Notes: a model not told the origin generated them from the sequence alone. Shown: positions 51,307-59,880, counted from the first letter of the stretch. The stretch: DNA of 64,000 nt from Devosia crocina (GCF_900116545.1 NZ_FPCK01000004.1:124001-188000); one strand, 5' to 3'. Program-made: numbers and translations.

Positions 51307-51629
51307 CCCTTGCTCTCGCTATTGGCGTTCTCGCCGGTTCCGGGGTTTACCTCGTGCTGCGTCCGCGCACCTTTCAGGTAATCATCGGCCTCTCGTTGAT
51401 CTCGTATGCGGTCAATCTCTTTATCCTCTCCATGGGACGGTTGCGCACCGATGCGGCGCCAATCCTGTCGGGCAGCGATGCCAATCCGGCCGACTATGCC
51501 GATCCGGTGCCGCAGGCGCTGGTGCTGACCGCCATTGTCATTGGCTTTGCCATGACGGCGCTGTTCCTGGTCGTGATGCTGGCTGCGCGCGGCTTTACCG
51601 GCAACGATCACGTCGATGGCAGGAACTGA
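51297..51629 (+). CDS. mrpC: Antiporter subunit MrpC/MnhC
   Basis: 110 residues, ATG at 51297 with AAGGAG ten bases upstream, overlapping the mrpA end by 10 bp. A NuoK-like protein with three membrane helices (MELTLALAIGVLAGSGVYLV, FQVIIGLSLISYAVNLFILS, ALVLTAIVIGFAMTALFLVV) and the family GRLRTDAAPIL segment. Required for assembly and function of the multi-subunit antiporter in other species. Confidence 0.92.
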   Translation: MELTLALAIGVLAGSGVYLVLRPRTFQVIIGLSLISYAVNLFILSMGRLRTDAAPILSGSDANPADYADPVPQALVLTAIVIGFAMTALFLVVMLAARGFTGNDHVDGRN

Positions 51630-51630
51630 G

Positions 51631-53226
51631 ATGAACGGGGTCAATCACATCGCCATCCTGCCCGTACTCGTGCCGCTGCTGGCGATCATCGCCAATATCC
51701 TGCTCGGGGATCAGCGGGCCAAATCCCGGGTTTTGGGTCTCAATATCGGGTTCAGCGGATTGCTGCTGGCCGTCTCCGCCATGCTCTTTGCGCTGCAGTT
51801 TGGCGCCGAGGGCATAGCGACGGCTGTTTATCCGCTCGGCAACTGGCCCGTGCCCTTCGGCATCGTGCTGGTGGCCGACCGCCTGGCCGCGCTCATGGTG
51901 CTGACCACCTCCATCCTGGCGATGGCGGTGATGCTGTTCGCCTCGGCGCGCTGGTATCGGCGCGGCACCAATTTCTTTCCGCTGTTTCACGCGCTCACCA
52001 TGGGGCTCAACGGGGCGTTTCTGACGGGCGACCTCTTCAACCTCTTTGTTTTCTTCGAGCTGTTGCTGGCCGCTTCCTACGGGCTGGTGCTGTTTGGCGG
52101 CGGGCGCAACCAGGTGCGCGCGGCCCTCCACTACATCGCCATCAATCTTGTTGCTTCCTTTCTCTTCCTGATCGGGGTGGCACTGATCTATGGCTCGACC
52201 GGCACGCTCAACATGGCCGATATCGCCCGGGCGCTGCCGGCCATTGCGGCCGAGGACCGGGGGCTCTTCGAAGCAGGCGCGGCGGTGCTCGGCATTGCCT
52301 TCCTGATCAAGGCCGGCGCCTGGCCGCTGCATTTCTGGCTGCCCAACACCTATTCGGTGGCGCCGCCGCCGGTTGCCGCGATGTTCGCGATCATGACCAA
52401 GGTCGGGTTCTACGCCATCCTGCGGCTTTGGACACTGGTGTTTGCCGGGGGAACGGCAGAGGAAGCCGCGTTCGGGCAGGCGGTTTTGCTGGTGCTCGGC
52501 TTTGCGACCCTTGCCTATGGCAGTGTGGGCGTTCTCTCGTGCAAGTCGCTCGACCGGCTGGCGAGCTACCTGATCCTTGTTTCAGCCGGCACGCTGCTGC
52601 TCAGCGTCGGCTATAACGATCCGGGAGTTACCGGGGGCGGGCTCTACTATGCGGTGGTCGCCACGCTTGCGGCAGGCGCGCTGTTCCTGCTCAAGGACAT
52701 TCTCGACCAGATCCTGCCCAGCGAAGCCCAGGTGCTCGCCGTGTCACTCGAACTTTATGGCGACGAGGAAGAAGAGCTCGACGAGGATCAGGAGGTCAGC
52801 CGCACCATCCCGGCTGCGGCAACCATTGTCAGCCTCTGCTTTGTCGTGGTGGGCCTGATCATGGCGGGCCTGCCGCCCTTGTCGGGTTTCCTTGCAAAAT
52901 TCGCCATGATCTCATCGGCCTTTTCGGCCGACGATGCGCCGACGGCGGCAACCTGGTGGTTCATGGGCGCCATGGTTGGGTCGGGCCTTCTGGTGCTGGT
53001 CTCAATGGTGCGCAACGGCATCAACATCTTCTGGGTGTCGCTGCCCGAGGGCGATATTCGCCTGCGGCCGATGGAGATCGCGCCCGTCGTCGTGCTGCTG
53101 CTTTTGTGTCTGCTGATGGCGGTGGCAGCCGGGCCGGTGCTCGAGGCCATGACCGAAACAGCCATGGCGCTTCACACATCGGCGCCTTATGTCGAGGCCG
53201 TGTTTGCAGGAGGGGAGGCGCAATGA
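51631..53226 (+). CDS. mrpD: Antiporter subunit MrpD/MnhD
   Basis: 531 residues from the ATG at 51631, preferred because AGGAACTGAG precedes it; the ATG at 51616 would overlap mrpC. It is a NuoM/N-like proton channel protein with FNLFVFFELLLAASYGLVLF, FLIKAGAWPLHFWLPNTYSV (functional Lys) and VAAMFAIMTKVGFYAILRL. An acidic loop (DEEEELDEDQE) occurs near residue 385, which is unusual in length and may be regulatory. Overlaps mrpE by 4 bp. Confidence 0.92.
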   Translation: MNGVNHIAILPVLVPLLAIIANILLGDQRAKSRVLGLNIGFSGLLLAVSAMLFALQFGAEGIATAVYPLGNWPVPFGIVLVADRLAALMVLTTSILAMAVMLFASARWYRRGTNFFPLFHALTMGLNGAFLTGDLFNLFVFFELLLAASYGLVLFGGGRNQVRAALHYIAINLVASFLFLIGVALIYGSTGTLNMADIARALPAIAAEDRGLFEAGAAVLGIAFLIKAGAWPLHFWLPNTYSVAPPPVAAMFAIMTKVGFYAILRLWTLVFAGGTAEEAAFGQAVLLVLGFATLAYGSVGVLSCKSLDRLASYLILVSAGTLLLSVGYNDPGVTGGGLYYAVVATLAAGALFLLKDILDQILPSEAQVLAVSLELYGDEEEELDEDQEVSRTIPAAATIVSLCFVVVGLIMAGLPPLSGFLAKFAMISSAFSADDAPTAATWWFMGAMVGSGLLVLVSMVRNGINIFWVSLPEGDIRLRPMEIAPVVVLLLLCLLMAVAAGPVLEAMTETAMALHTSAPYVEAVFAGGEAQ

Positions 53227-53708
53227 AGAAGCTTTTTCCCCATCCTGTTCTGGCAGCCCTGCTTTTAGGGCTATGGCTGGTGCTGCAGCAATCGATCGGG
53301 TTCGGCCACGTTCTTCTCGGCTCGATCATCGCCATTGGCGCATCTCTGGCCGCAGCCAAGATCATTCCCGAGCCGGTTCGCATCCGCAATCCGCATCTAC
53401 TGCTCAAGCTCGCCGCGATCGCGGGTCTCGATATCGTGCGATCCAACATCGCCCTGCTGATGGTGCTCGGCAATCCGCGGCCGAAGCCGAAGGCGGCTTT
53501 CATCGAGATGAAGCTCGAGCTCACCGATACGTTTGCGCTAGCAGTGCTCGCCTGCCTCATCACCGCCACGCCGGGCAGCGCCTGGCTCGAATATAATCGC
53601 GAGCACAGCACCGTGCTTATCCATGTCTTCGACCTCGTCGATGCGGCGGACTGGGAAACAACCATCCGCACGCGCTACGAGGCCCTGCTGCTGGAGATCT
53701 TCCAATGA
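53223..53708 (+). CDS. mrpE: Antiporter subunit MrpE/MnhE
   Basis: 161 residues from the ATG at 53223, overlapping the mrpD stop by ATGA. Two to three N-terminal helices (MKKLFPHPVLAALLLGLWLV, GFGHVLLGSIIAIGASLAAA) and the conserved second half: AFIEMKLELTDTFALAVLAC, then TATPGSAWLEYNREHSTVLI. Part of the Mrp complex; the role of E is mainly structural. Confidence 0.92.
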   Translation: MKKLFPHPVLAALLLGLWLVLQQSIGFGHVLLGSIIAIGASLAAAKIIPEPVRIRNPHLLLKLAAIAGLDIVRSNIALLMVLGNPRPKPKAAFIEMKLELTDTFALAVLACLITATPGSAWLEYNREHSTVLIHVFDLVDAADWETTIRTRYEALLLEIFQ

Positions 53709-53986
53709 GCCAAGTCATTCTCAGCTGGAGCCTGTTTGCCGGCCAGATCATGCTCGGCATAGCCATGCTCGCCTCGCTTTATCGCATGGCCGTGGGACCG
53801 CGGGCGCAGGACCGCATCCTAGCGCTTGATGCCCTCTATGTGGTGGCGTTGCTGCTGCTCGTGACGCTCGGCATTGCCAACAATTCCCTGATCTATTTCG
53901 AATTGGCCATGCTGATCGGGCTCCTGGGCTTTGTGGGCACGGTGGCGCTCTCTAAGTTCTTGATGCGCGGCGAGGTGATCGAATGA
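53705..53986 (+). CDS. mrpF: Antiporter subunit MrpF/MnhF
   Basis: 93 residues, three helices, with the family loop YRMAVGPRAQDRILALDALY and conserved C-terminal FVGTVALSKFLMRGEVIE. Overlaps both neighbours by ATGA. Confidence 0.92.
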   Translation: MSQVILSWSLFAGQIMLGIAMLASLYRMAVGPRAQDRILALDALYVVALLLLVTLGIANNSLIYFELAMLIGLLGFVGTVALSKFLMRGEVIE

Positions 53987-54324
53987 GCCCGGACCTGCCG
54001 CTCTGGCTTGCAATCCTCGTTTCCCTCTTCGTCTTTCTGGGGGCGCTGCTGACCATGGCCGGGTGTCTCGGGCTTGTGCGGCTCAAGACCTTCTATCTGC
54101 GCATCCATGCGCCCACCATGGGCACCAGCATGGGGGGCGGCCTGATCCTTCTGGCCTCCGCCATCTATTTCAGCATCACCCGTGAACGCCCGATCTTTCA
54201 CGAGATCATCATCTTCGCCTTCGTGACCGTGACGACGCCGGTGACGCTGATGCTGCTGGCGCGGGCGACCCTGTTCCGCGACCGGGTGGAAGGCAGCGCC
54301 GAGATTCCCCAGCGCGACGCCTGA
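53983..54324 (+). CDS. mrpG: Antiporter subunit MrpG/MnhG
   Basis: 113 residues, with helices at about 6-26, 45-60 and 68-88. The family segment is GCLGLVRLKTFYLRIHAPTM followed by GTSMGGGLILLAS. It is the last gene of the Mrp operon. The Mrp complex exports Na+ (or K+) in exchange for protons and gives salt and alkali tolerance. Confidence 0.92.
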   Translation: MSPDLPLWLAILVSLFVFLGALLTMAGCLGLVRLKTFYLRIHAPTMGTSMGGGLILLASAIYFSITRERPIFHEIIIFAFVTVTTPVTLMLLARATLFRDRVEGSAEIPQRDA

Positions 54325-54374
54325 TCCCTGAGCCTGCCGAACAGACGACGCGACTGCAATCGCGCGCAAACTTC

Positions 54375-54399
54375 GGAACTGCTGCCGGTTAATTCCATT
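54375..54399 (+). promoter_or_regulatory. Candidate EcfG/RpoE2-type general stress promoter
   Basis: GGAAC at 54375-54379 followed 18 bases later by TT (54398-54399), matching the GGAAC-N18/19-TT consensus of the alphaproteobacterial general stress sigma factor. It is 35 bp upstream of the 54434 gene. The genes behind it encode the type of proteins usually controlled by this factor, which supports the call. Confidence 0.6.
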
Positions 54400-54433
54400 G
54401 TGCGGATAGCGAAGTCCCACACTGGAGGATTAG

Positions 54434-55087
54434 ATGAGCATCGAGGATCCGAACCGCACGAGCGGGACGGCCAATACCCCGTCGTCGGAGTTGCAGCAGC
54501 AGGCCAGCCAGGACCTGAACGAGGTGACCTCCCGCGCCAAGGACGATCTCGACACGATCAAGCAGCAGGCCGCTGCCGATACGCGCGAGCTGAAAGACCA
54601 GGCCCAGGAAAAGCTCGGTGAAGCCACCGACAAGGCCAAGTCCTTTGCCGCGCACCAGAAGGATCTTGCAGCCAGCCAGATCACCGGCGTTGCCGATGCG
54701 ATCAGCAAGGTTGCCAGTGAGCTCGAAGGCTCGGAACAACAGACTGTTGCCCGCTATGCCCGCGACCTCGCCGGTGGCCTCTCCAAGGTCGGCAAGCAGA
54801 TCGAAAACCGCGACGTCGACGACCTGATGGGCGCCGCTCAGGATTTTGGACGCAACCAGCCGGTCGCGTTTCTTGGGGTTGCCGCGCTTGCCGGCTTCGT
54901 TGCCAGCCGCTTTGCCCTTGCCTCGACCCATCGCCGCGACCAGGCCGCGACCACTTCCAGCACATCGGGTACGTCCAACGTCTCGGGTGTTTCGAGCGCT
55001 TCGGGTGTCTCGAGCACAAGCACGCGTCCTGTCTCTTCGAGCTATGACACGGGCTATCGGCCCAATACCGTGACGGGAGATCGCTGA
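54434..55087 (+). CDS. Membrane-anchored LEA-like stress protein (DUF883/ElaB-like)
   Basis: 217 residues, GGAGG before the ATG. The N-terminal 120 residues are a charged amphipathic helix region (QQASQDLNEVTSRAKDDLDT, then DQAQEKLGEATDKAKSFAAH) like apolipoprotein or LEA repeats. A single membrane helix follows (NQPVAFLGVAALAGFVASRF), then a Ser/Thr-rich low-complexity tail. Proteins of this shape associate with membranes or ribosomes in stressed cells. First gene of a stress operon; its stop overlaps the next gene's ATG by 1 bp. Exact function unknown. Confidence 0.75.
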   Translation: MSIEDPNRTSGTANTPSSELQQQASQDLNEVTSRAKDDLDTIKQQAAADTRELKDQAQEKLGEATDKAKSFAAHQKDLAASQITGVADAISKVASELEGSEQQTVARYARDLAGGLSKVGKQIENRDVDDLMGAAQDFGRNQPVAFLGVAALAGFVASRFALASTHRRDQAATTSSTSGTSNVSGVSSASGVSSTSTRPVSSSYDTGYRPNTVTGDR

Positions 55088-55503
55088 TGTCTCAGACAGG
55101 TGAAGGTCGTCCGTTGACGGAATTGCTGAGCGGGCTCGTTGGCGATCTGTCGAGCCTCTTCCGCAAGGAAATCCAGCTTGCCAAGACCGAGGCCTCCGAA
55201 AAGGTGTCCGAAGTCACCACAGCAGCCGGCTCGATCGCCATTGGCGGCGTGCTGCTGCTGGGCGCACTGGGTGTGCTTCTTGCCGCGATCGTATCGCTGC
55301 TTGCAGCATGGCTGATCAATATGGGCGTCGGCCCGACCATGGCCAATGCCATTGCCGCCTTTGTCGTGACGGCCGTGGTGGGCCTGATCGGCTGGGTTAC
55401 CCTCTCCAAGGGTCTCAACGCCCTCAAGGCAAGCAATCTCAACATGAACCGTACGGCGGCCTCGCTCGGCCGCGACGCCGATGTCGTCAAGGAGAGGCTG
55501 TGA
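55087..55503 (+). CDS. Phage holin-like membrane protein (DUF1469 / PHE family)
   Basis: 138 residues. An amphipathic N-terminus (LTELLSGLVGDLSSLFRKEI) is followed by two membrane helices (about 50-80 and 87-110) with GSIAIGGVLLLGALGVLLAA. Family members are named after holins but are chromosomal membrane proteins often next to DUF883/DUF3618 genes. Overlaps both neighbours by 1 bp, so coupled translation in the stress operon is likely. Confidence 0.8.
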   Translation: MSQTGEGRPLTELLSGLVGDLSSLFRKEIQLAKTEASEKVSEVTTAAGSIAIGGVLLLGALGVLLAAIVSLLAAWLINMGVGPTMANAIAAFVVTAVVGLIGWVTLSKGLNALKASNLNMNRTAASLGRDADVVKERL

Positions 55504-56624
55504 TGAGCTACGACAACGAACACAAGAGTTCTGCCGAGCTGCAGCGCGAGATCGAAATGCAGCGCAACCGGGTGGAAAACACCATCGACGAAATCCAGGC
55601 CAAGCTTTCGCCCGGTCAGCTGGTGGATGAACTGCTGGCCTATACCAAGGGCGGTGGCGGTGAGTTCGTCTCGACCCTGCAGCGTCAGGTCACCGCGAAT
55701 CCTCTGCCCGTGGCGCTGCTGGGCGTCAGCCTTGCCTGGCTGATGGCCAAGCCGCAAAGCACCACGCCTGATCGTAGCGCTGACCGGGCCTGGGACAATA
55801 GCATCAACCGCAATCGCGGCTATGACAGCTATGATGATGACGATGACTATGGGGATTATCCCGTCACCATCATCGCCGGCTCGAGCCTGCAGCGCCGCTC
55901 GCACACCAGCGATGCCCATGGCCGCAGTGTCAGCGAATTCGCCGATGAAGCGGGCCGCACCTTCAAGGCCTTTTCGGACGAAAGCGGCCGTCGTGCCGGT
56001 CATTTCGTCGACGAGACTGGTGCGCGGTTCAAGGGCTTCACCTCGGCAACGGGTGACCGCATCGAGCACTTCAAGGATGAAACCGGCAATCTGATCGATG
56101 CTGCCGCAGGCTGGGCATCCCATACCTGGCAGAAGGCACGTGAGAAGATGCACGATGCGCGCGACACCGCCAGTGCCGGAGCGAGCGCGGGCCGCAGCAA
56201 TGCAGCGCATGCTGCGGGTGCTGCCAAGGCGCAGATCGACAATCTCAACGAGACGATCCTGCATCAATTCCGCGACCAGCCGCTGGTCGGTGGCGCTCTA
56301 GCCTTCGCTCTTGGCGCGGCTCTCGGCTCTGCTCTGCCGCATACGCCGCAGGAAGACGCCCTTCTTGGCGAAGCCTCGGATGCGGTGAAAGCCAAGGCCG
56401 GTGCGCTGGCAGCCGATGCCTATGAACAGGGCAAGGAAAAGGCTGCCGAGGTGTATGAGAGCGCCAGCGAAAAAGCTGCCGAACTCTACCAGGAAGCCAA
56501 GGACGGGCTGGCGAGCGCCGCCCAGACGAACAGCTCCTCGACCGGCGGCAGCGGCAGCACGACCGGCAGCTCAGGCCCAACGGGCAGCTCCGGCACGTCG
56601 CAGGGCGGCTTCGGCACGACGTAA
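55503..56624 (+). CDS. DUF3618 protein with 11-residue repeats, LEA-like
   Basis: 373 residues from the ATG at 55503. An N-terminal DUF3618-type segment (ELQREIEMQRNRVENTIDEI) is followed by a membrane helix (NPLPVALLGVSLAWLMAKPQ) and an Asp-rich loop. Residues 146-200 are five tandem 11-residue repeats with the pattern F-x-D-E-x-G-x5. A second hydrophobic segment is at 259-280. Three further 11-residue units start at Y307, Y318 and Y329. A Gly/Ser/Thr tail ends the protein. Eleven-residue periods are typical of group 3 LEA proteins that protect membranes during drying. Confidence 0.8.
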   Translation: MSYDNEHKSSAELQREIEMQRNRVENTIDEIQAKLSPGQLVDELLAYTKGGGGEFVSTLQRQVTANPLPVALLGVSLAWLMAKPQSTTPDRSADRAWDNSINRNRGYDSYDDDDDYGDYPVTIIAGSSLQRRSHTSDAHGRSVSEFADEAGRTFKAFSDESGRRAGHFVDETGARFKGFTSATGDRIEHFKDETGNLIDAAAGWASHTWQKAREKMHDARDTASAGASAGRSNAAHAAGAAKAQIDNLNETILHQFRDQPLVGGALAFALGAALGSALPHTPQEDALLGEASDAVKAKAGALAADAYEQGKEKAAEVYESASEKAAELYQEAKDGLASAAQTNSSSTGGSGSTTGSSGPTGSSGTSQGGFGTT

Positions 56625-56634
56625 CACAACTCTC

Positions 56635-56658
56635 GGGGAGGCCACGGCCTCCCCTTTT
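56635..56658 (+). terminator. Rho-independent terminator after the DUF3618 gene
   Basis: Perfect 8-bp stem GGGGAGGC-CACG-GCCTCCCC followed by TTTT, 10 bp after the stop and 12 bp before the next ATG. It may allow read-through into the YihY-type gene. Confidence 0.8.
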
Positions 56659-56669
56659 CCCAAGGGATA

Positions 56670-57785
56670 ATGATGGACGATACCGGCAAGCAATATGCCA
56701 CGCAGGCAGGTCGGGGGCGCGATGCCGATTCCCCCACAGAGATCCCCTTTCCAGGCTGGAAGGACATCATCTATCGCCTCTATCGGGCGATCACAGAAGA
56801 TCGGATCCTGCTGACGGCTGCCGGAACAACGTTCTATATGCTGCTTGCGCTGGTGCCCACGCTGAGCGCCTTCGTTTCCGTTTATGGTCTTTTCAATGAC
56901 CCTTCCACGGTTCTTGGTCATGTCGAGCTTCTGGCCGGACTTGTGCCTCCGGGCGTGCTTGAAGTCTTGCGCGAGCAGCTGACCCGGTTGACCTCGGAAA
57001 GCGACAGCACACTGGGGCTGACCCTTCTCATTTCCCTTGCCGTTGCCATGTGGAGCGCCAGCAATGGCGTCAAGGCCATGTTCGAGGCGATGAACATCGC
57101 CTATCACGAGCAGGAGCGGCGCTCCTTTATCAAGCTCAACGCTGTTGCCCTGCTGTTCACGCTCGGTGGATCGATCGCGGCGCTGCTGGTGAGCGCCGTG
57201 GTCCTGATCCTGCCGGCGCTGCTGGCTTATTTTTCTGCAGGCGAGGGCATGCAATGGGTTATCCGCGTTGCCGCCTATGCGGTGATGCTGATCATGCTTT
57301 CGCTGGGTGTTGCCGCGCTTTATCGCTGGGGTCCGAGCCGCGAACAGGCCCGCTGGCGCTGGATCACGCCCGGTGCGGTGCTTGCGGTCTTGGCGCTTGG
57401 GGTCACCTCGGTGCTCTATTCCTGGTATGTCGCCAATTTCAGCGACGACAATGCCGCCTACGGTTCGCTCGGTGCGGTGATCGGCTTGATGATCTGGCTC
57501 TGGATCTCGGTGACCATCATCACGGTGGGGGCCGAGCTTAATTCCGAAATCGAGCACCAGACCGCCGTCGATTCCACCACCGGGGAAGAAAAGCCGATCG
57601 GCGAGCGTGGTGCCAATATGGCCGATACCGTGGGGCGGGCATGGCCGCCCGATCGGGAGAAGGTGGAACGGAAAACGCGCGACCGCTCGCCGGCCGGCAA
57701 GTTTTCTCTCGGGTCCCTGCTCTTTGCCCTGCCCGCCGCCGTGGCGCTCCATGCCGCCAATTCACGGCGCCGAAAGGGCAAGTAG
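56670..57785 (+). CDS. YihY/virulence factor BrkB family membrane protein
   Basis: 371 residues, ATG at 56670 with AAGGG upstream. Six membrane helices are visible. Family motifs: LTAAGTTFYMLLALVPTLSA near the N-terminus, MWSASNGVKAMFEAMNIAYH in the middle, and YGSLGAVIGLMIWLWISVTI near the end. The family was once misnamed ribonuclease BN; its function is unknown. It ends with a charged tail and a short hydrophobic segment (LGSLLFALPAAVALHA). Position right after the stress genes, behind a terminator, suggests partial co-expression. Confidence 0.88.
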   Translation: MMDDTGKQYATQAGRGRDADSPTEIPFPGWKDIIYRLYRAITEDRILLTAAGTTFYMLLALVPTLSAFVSVYGLFNDPSTVLGHVELLAGLVPPGVLEVLREQLTRLTSESDSTLGLTLLISLAVAMWSASNGVKAMFEAMNIAYHEQERRSFIKLNAVALLFTLGGSIAALLVSAVVLILPALLAYFSAGEGMQWVIRVAAYAVMLIMLSLGVAALYRWGPSREQARWRWITPGAVLAVLALGVTSVLYSWYVANFSDDNAAYGSLGAVIGLMIWLWISVTIITVGAELNSEIEHQTAVDSTTGEEKPIGERGANMADTVGRAWPPDREKVERKTRDRSPAGKFSLGSLLFALPAAVALHAANSRRRKGK

Positions 57786-57816
57786 GCCCAGCTGCCTCCC
57801 CTCTCCATGGCTGGTG

Positions 57817-59733
57817 TCAGTTTGCAACAGCCTCCGGCACCCAGACCATCATCGAGCCCTGTTCCCGATTGGCCCAGAGGAAGTAGGGAATGGCGGTCAG
57901 TGTCGACGGAGCTTCTCGCGGTGGCGCCGTTCGGTAGAGCTCGGCGAACTCACTTTCCTCAAGCGAGGTTGCTTCGGCGGTGAGAGTGACGATGCCATCG
58001 AAAAGGTCGGAACGGGTCTCCGCCTTGAGTAGGGCATGGCGCGGCAGCTTCAGCCGTTGCACGCGGCCGCCGGGATTGTCGACTTCCTCAAGGCAATAAA
58101 CGAGCGGGCCACGCTTGAGGGCAACCCGACCGGCATCCATGATGACGCCCGGATGCGCGTAGAGCCGGACAGGCGGCATGGGGAGATCGAGCGCGATGAC
58201 ATCGCCCTTCTGCCACTGGCGGCGAAGGGTGAGATAGCCGCGCTCGGCGCTTCCGGTCGGGATGGTTTCGCCATTGACTGAAGCCGTCGCACCGTTGCTC
58301 CAGCCGGGAATGCGGAGCTTGACGTCGAAAGCGGCCGGCGTTTCGGGATCGACATGGATGCGGATGTCGCCTGACCAGGGATAAGTCGAGACTTCGCGCA
58401 GCGACACTTTGGTGCCGGCAATCTCAAGATCGGTGGCGATGCCGCCATAAAGATGGAAGGCCACGCCATCCTCTGCGGACGAGAGGAAATATTGCCCTAC
58501 CGAAGCAACGAGACGCGAGACATTCATGGTGCAGCAGGGGCAGGTGTGCCATTCCCAGCGAGTGGGCGTGCCGTCGCTCTCGAGCGGATTGGCATAGAAA
58601 TAGTGCTCGCCGTCCCGGCTGAGGCCCGATAAGGCGCCATTGAACATGGCAAGCTCCAGGATATCGGCATATTTTCCGTCGAGATCGAGATGCAGCATGC
58701 GCTGGGCCCAGAAGATCAGGGCGACCGAGGCGCAGGTCTCGGCATAGGCGGTCTGGTTGGGCAGGTCGTAATCATGGGTGAAGCCCTCGTTATGCGCCGA
58801 AGGACCGAGCCCTGCGGTGACATACATCTTGGTCTTCATCACATCGTCCCACAGCACCTCGCAGGCGCGCTTGAGCGCGGCATCCCCGAGTTCGGCCGCA
58901 AGATCGGCCATGGCGGTATAAAGATACATGGCGCGGACGGCGTGACCCACGACCTTGTTCTGCTCGCGCACGGGCTTATGGGACTGGGAATATTCATAGT
59001 TGGCGAAAACGTAGGGCTGCTTGCTCTCGCTGCCCTCGCGCTGCTCGCGCTCCCAATCGAAATAATGCGGCGGCTGCTGGCCGCGCTCGTTGATGAGATA
59101 GGTGGCGAAGTCGAGATGCTTGCGCTCGCCGGTGAGGTAGTAAAGCTTCATCAGCGCCAGCTCGATCTCCTCGTGACCGTCATAGCCGCGCCGCTGGCCC
59201 GGGCCAGTGCCGAAGGTTGCGTAGATATGGTCGAGATAGCGCTCCATGATATCAAGGAAGCGGCGGCGGCCGGTGACCTGGAAATAGGCGACGGCACCTT
59301 CGAGCAGATGCCCGGCATTATACATCTCGTGATTGTCGCGCAGATTGGTCCAGCGCTTTTCGGGCTCTCGGCCGAGATACCAGCAGTTGAGATAGCCATC
59401 CGGCGCCTGAGCCTTTTCGAGATCGTCGATGGCGGCTTCGATCTTGTTTTCGATATCGATGTCGCGGCGATGGGCCAGCGCATAGCTGGCCGCCTCGATC
59501 CATTTGCCAACATCGCTGTCCCAGAACACCTGGACGGTGAAACCATTGGCGTGGCGGGGAAAGCGCAATGGAGGCGGGGGATTGGGGAGCTTGAGGGAGT
59601 CGAGGATGCCGTATTCGCCAAGCTTCCTGTGCTGGCTGGGTACGGTGCGAGCAAGCACGGTGTCGAGGCGCTCATGCCAGAACTGGCCTTCGAGCTTGAC
59701 CTCGGGGAATGGGACGGGAGCGTAGCGGGGCAT
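57817..59733 (-). CDS. GH127 beta-L-arabinofuranosidase
   Basis: 638 residues from the ATG at 59733 (MPRYAPVPFP); the longer frame runs into the adjacent repeat. The zinc-thiolate catalytic site is complete: E316 (NEGF, acid/base), E332 and C334 (AYAETC), C400 (probable nucleophile) and C401 in HTCPCC. These match HypBA1 of Bifidobacterium, which removes L-arabinofuranose from arabino-oligosaccharides of hydroxyproline-rich plant proteins. No signal peptide, so it works in the cytoplasm. It follows a sugar ABC transporter on the same strand, which probably imports its substrate. Confidence 0.92.
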   Translation of the reverse strand: MPRYAPVPFPEVKLEGQFWHERLDTVLARTVPSQHRKLGEYGILDSLKLPNPPPPLRFPRHANGFTVQVFWDSDVGKWIEAASYALAHRRDIDIENKIEAAIDDLEKAQAPDGYLNCWYLGREPEKRWTNLRDNHEMYNAGHLLEGAVAYFQVTGRRRFLDIMERYLDHIYATFGTGPGQRRGYDGHEEIELALMKLYYLTGERKHLDFATYLINERGQQPPHYFDWEREQREGSESKQPYVFANYEYSQSHKPVREQNKVVGHAVRAMYLYTAMADLAAELGDAALKRACEVLWDDVMKTKMYVTAGLGPSAHNEGFTHDYDLPNQTAYAETCASVALIFWAQRMLHLDLDGKYADILELAMFNGALSGLSRDGEHYFYANPLESDGTPTRWEWHTCPCCTMNVSRLVASVGQYFLSSAEDGVAFHLYGGIATDLEIAGTKVSLREVSTYPWSGDIRIHVDPETPAAFDVKLRIPGWSNGATASVNGETIPTGSAERGYLTLRRQWQKGDVIALDLPMPPVRLYAHPGVIMDAGRVALKRGPLVYCLEEVDNPGGRVQRLKLPRHALLKAETRSDLFDGIVTLTAEATSLEESEFAELYRTAPPREAPSTLTAIPYFLWANREQGSMMVWVPEAVAN

Positions 59734-59762
59734 TTGCTTACTTTCGTTGTTGCGGACCGCCC

Positions 59763-59880
59763 AGTAGTCCTCATGGTGAGGTGCGCAGCCTCGAACCACG
59801 AGGGCGTGGCACTGGGATCGGGGCGCGCCCTTGTCCTTCGAGGCTTCGCTTGCGCTCCGCACCTCAGGATGAGGGCTACT
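59763..59880. repeat. 118-bp inverted-repeat element between GH127 and the ABC ATPase
   Basis: The terminal 23 bp on each side (59763-59785 and 59858-59880) are inverted copies with three mismatches (AGTAG...GAGGTGCG against CGCACCTC...CTACT). Inner arms around CCTCGAACCACGAGGG and CCTTCGAGGC add hairpins. This has the look of a dispersed non-autonomous repeat of Hyphomicrobiales. It lies between the transporter stop and the GH127 start and could uncouple their expression. Confidence 0.7.
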
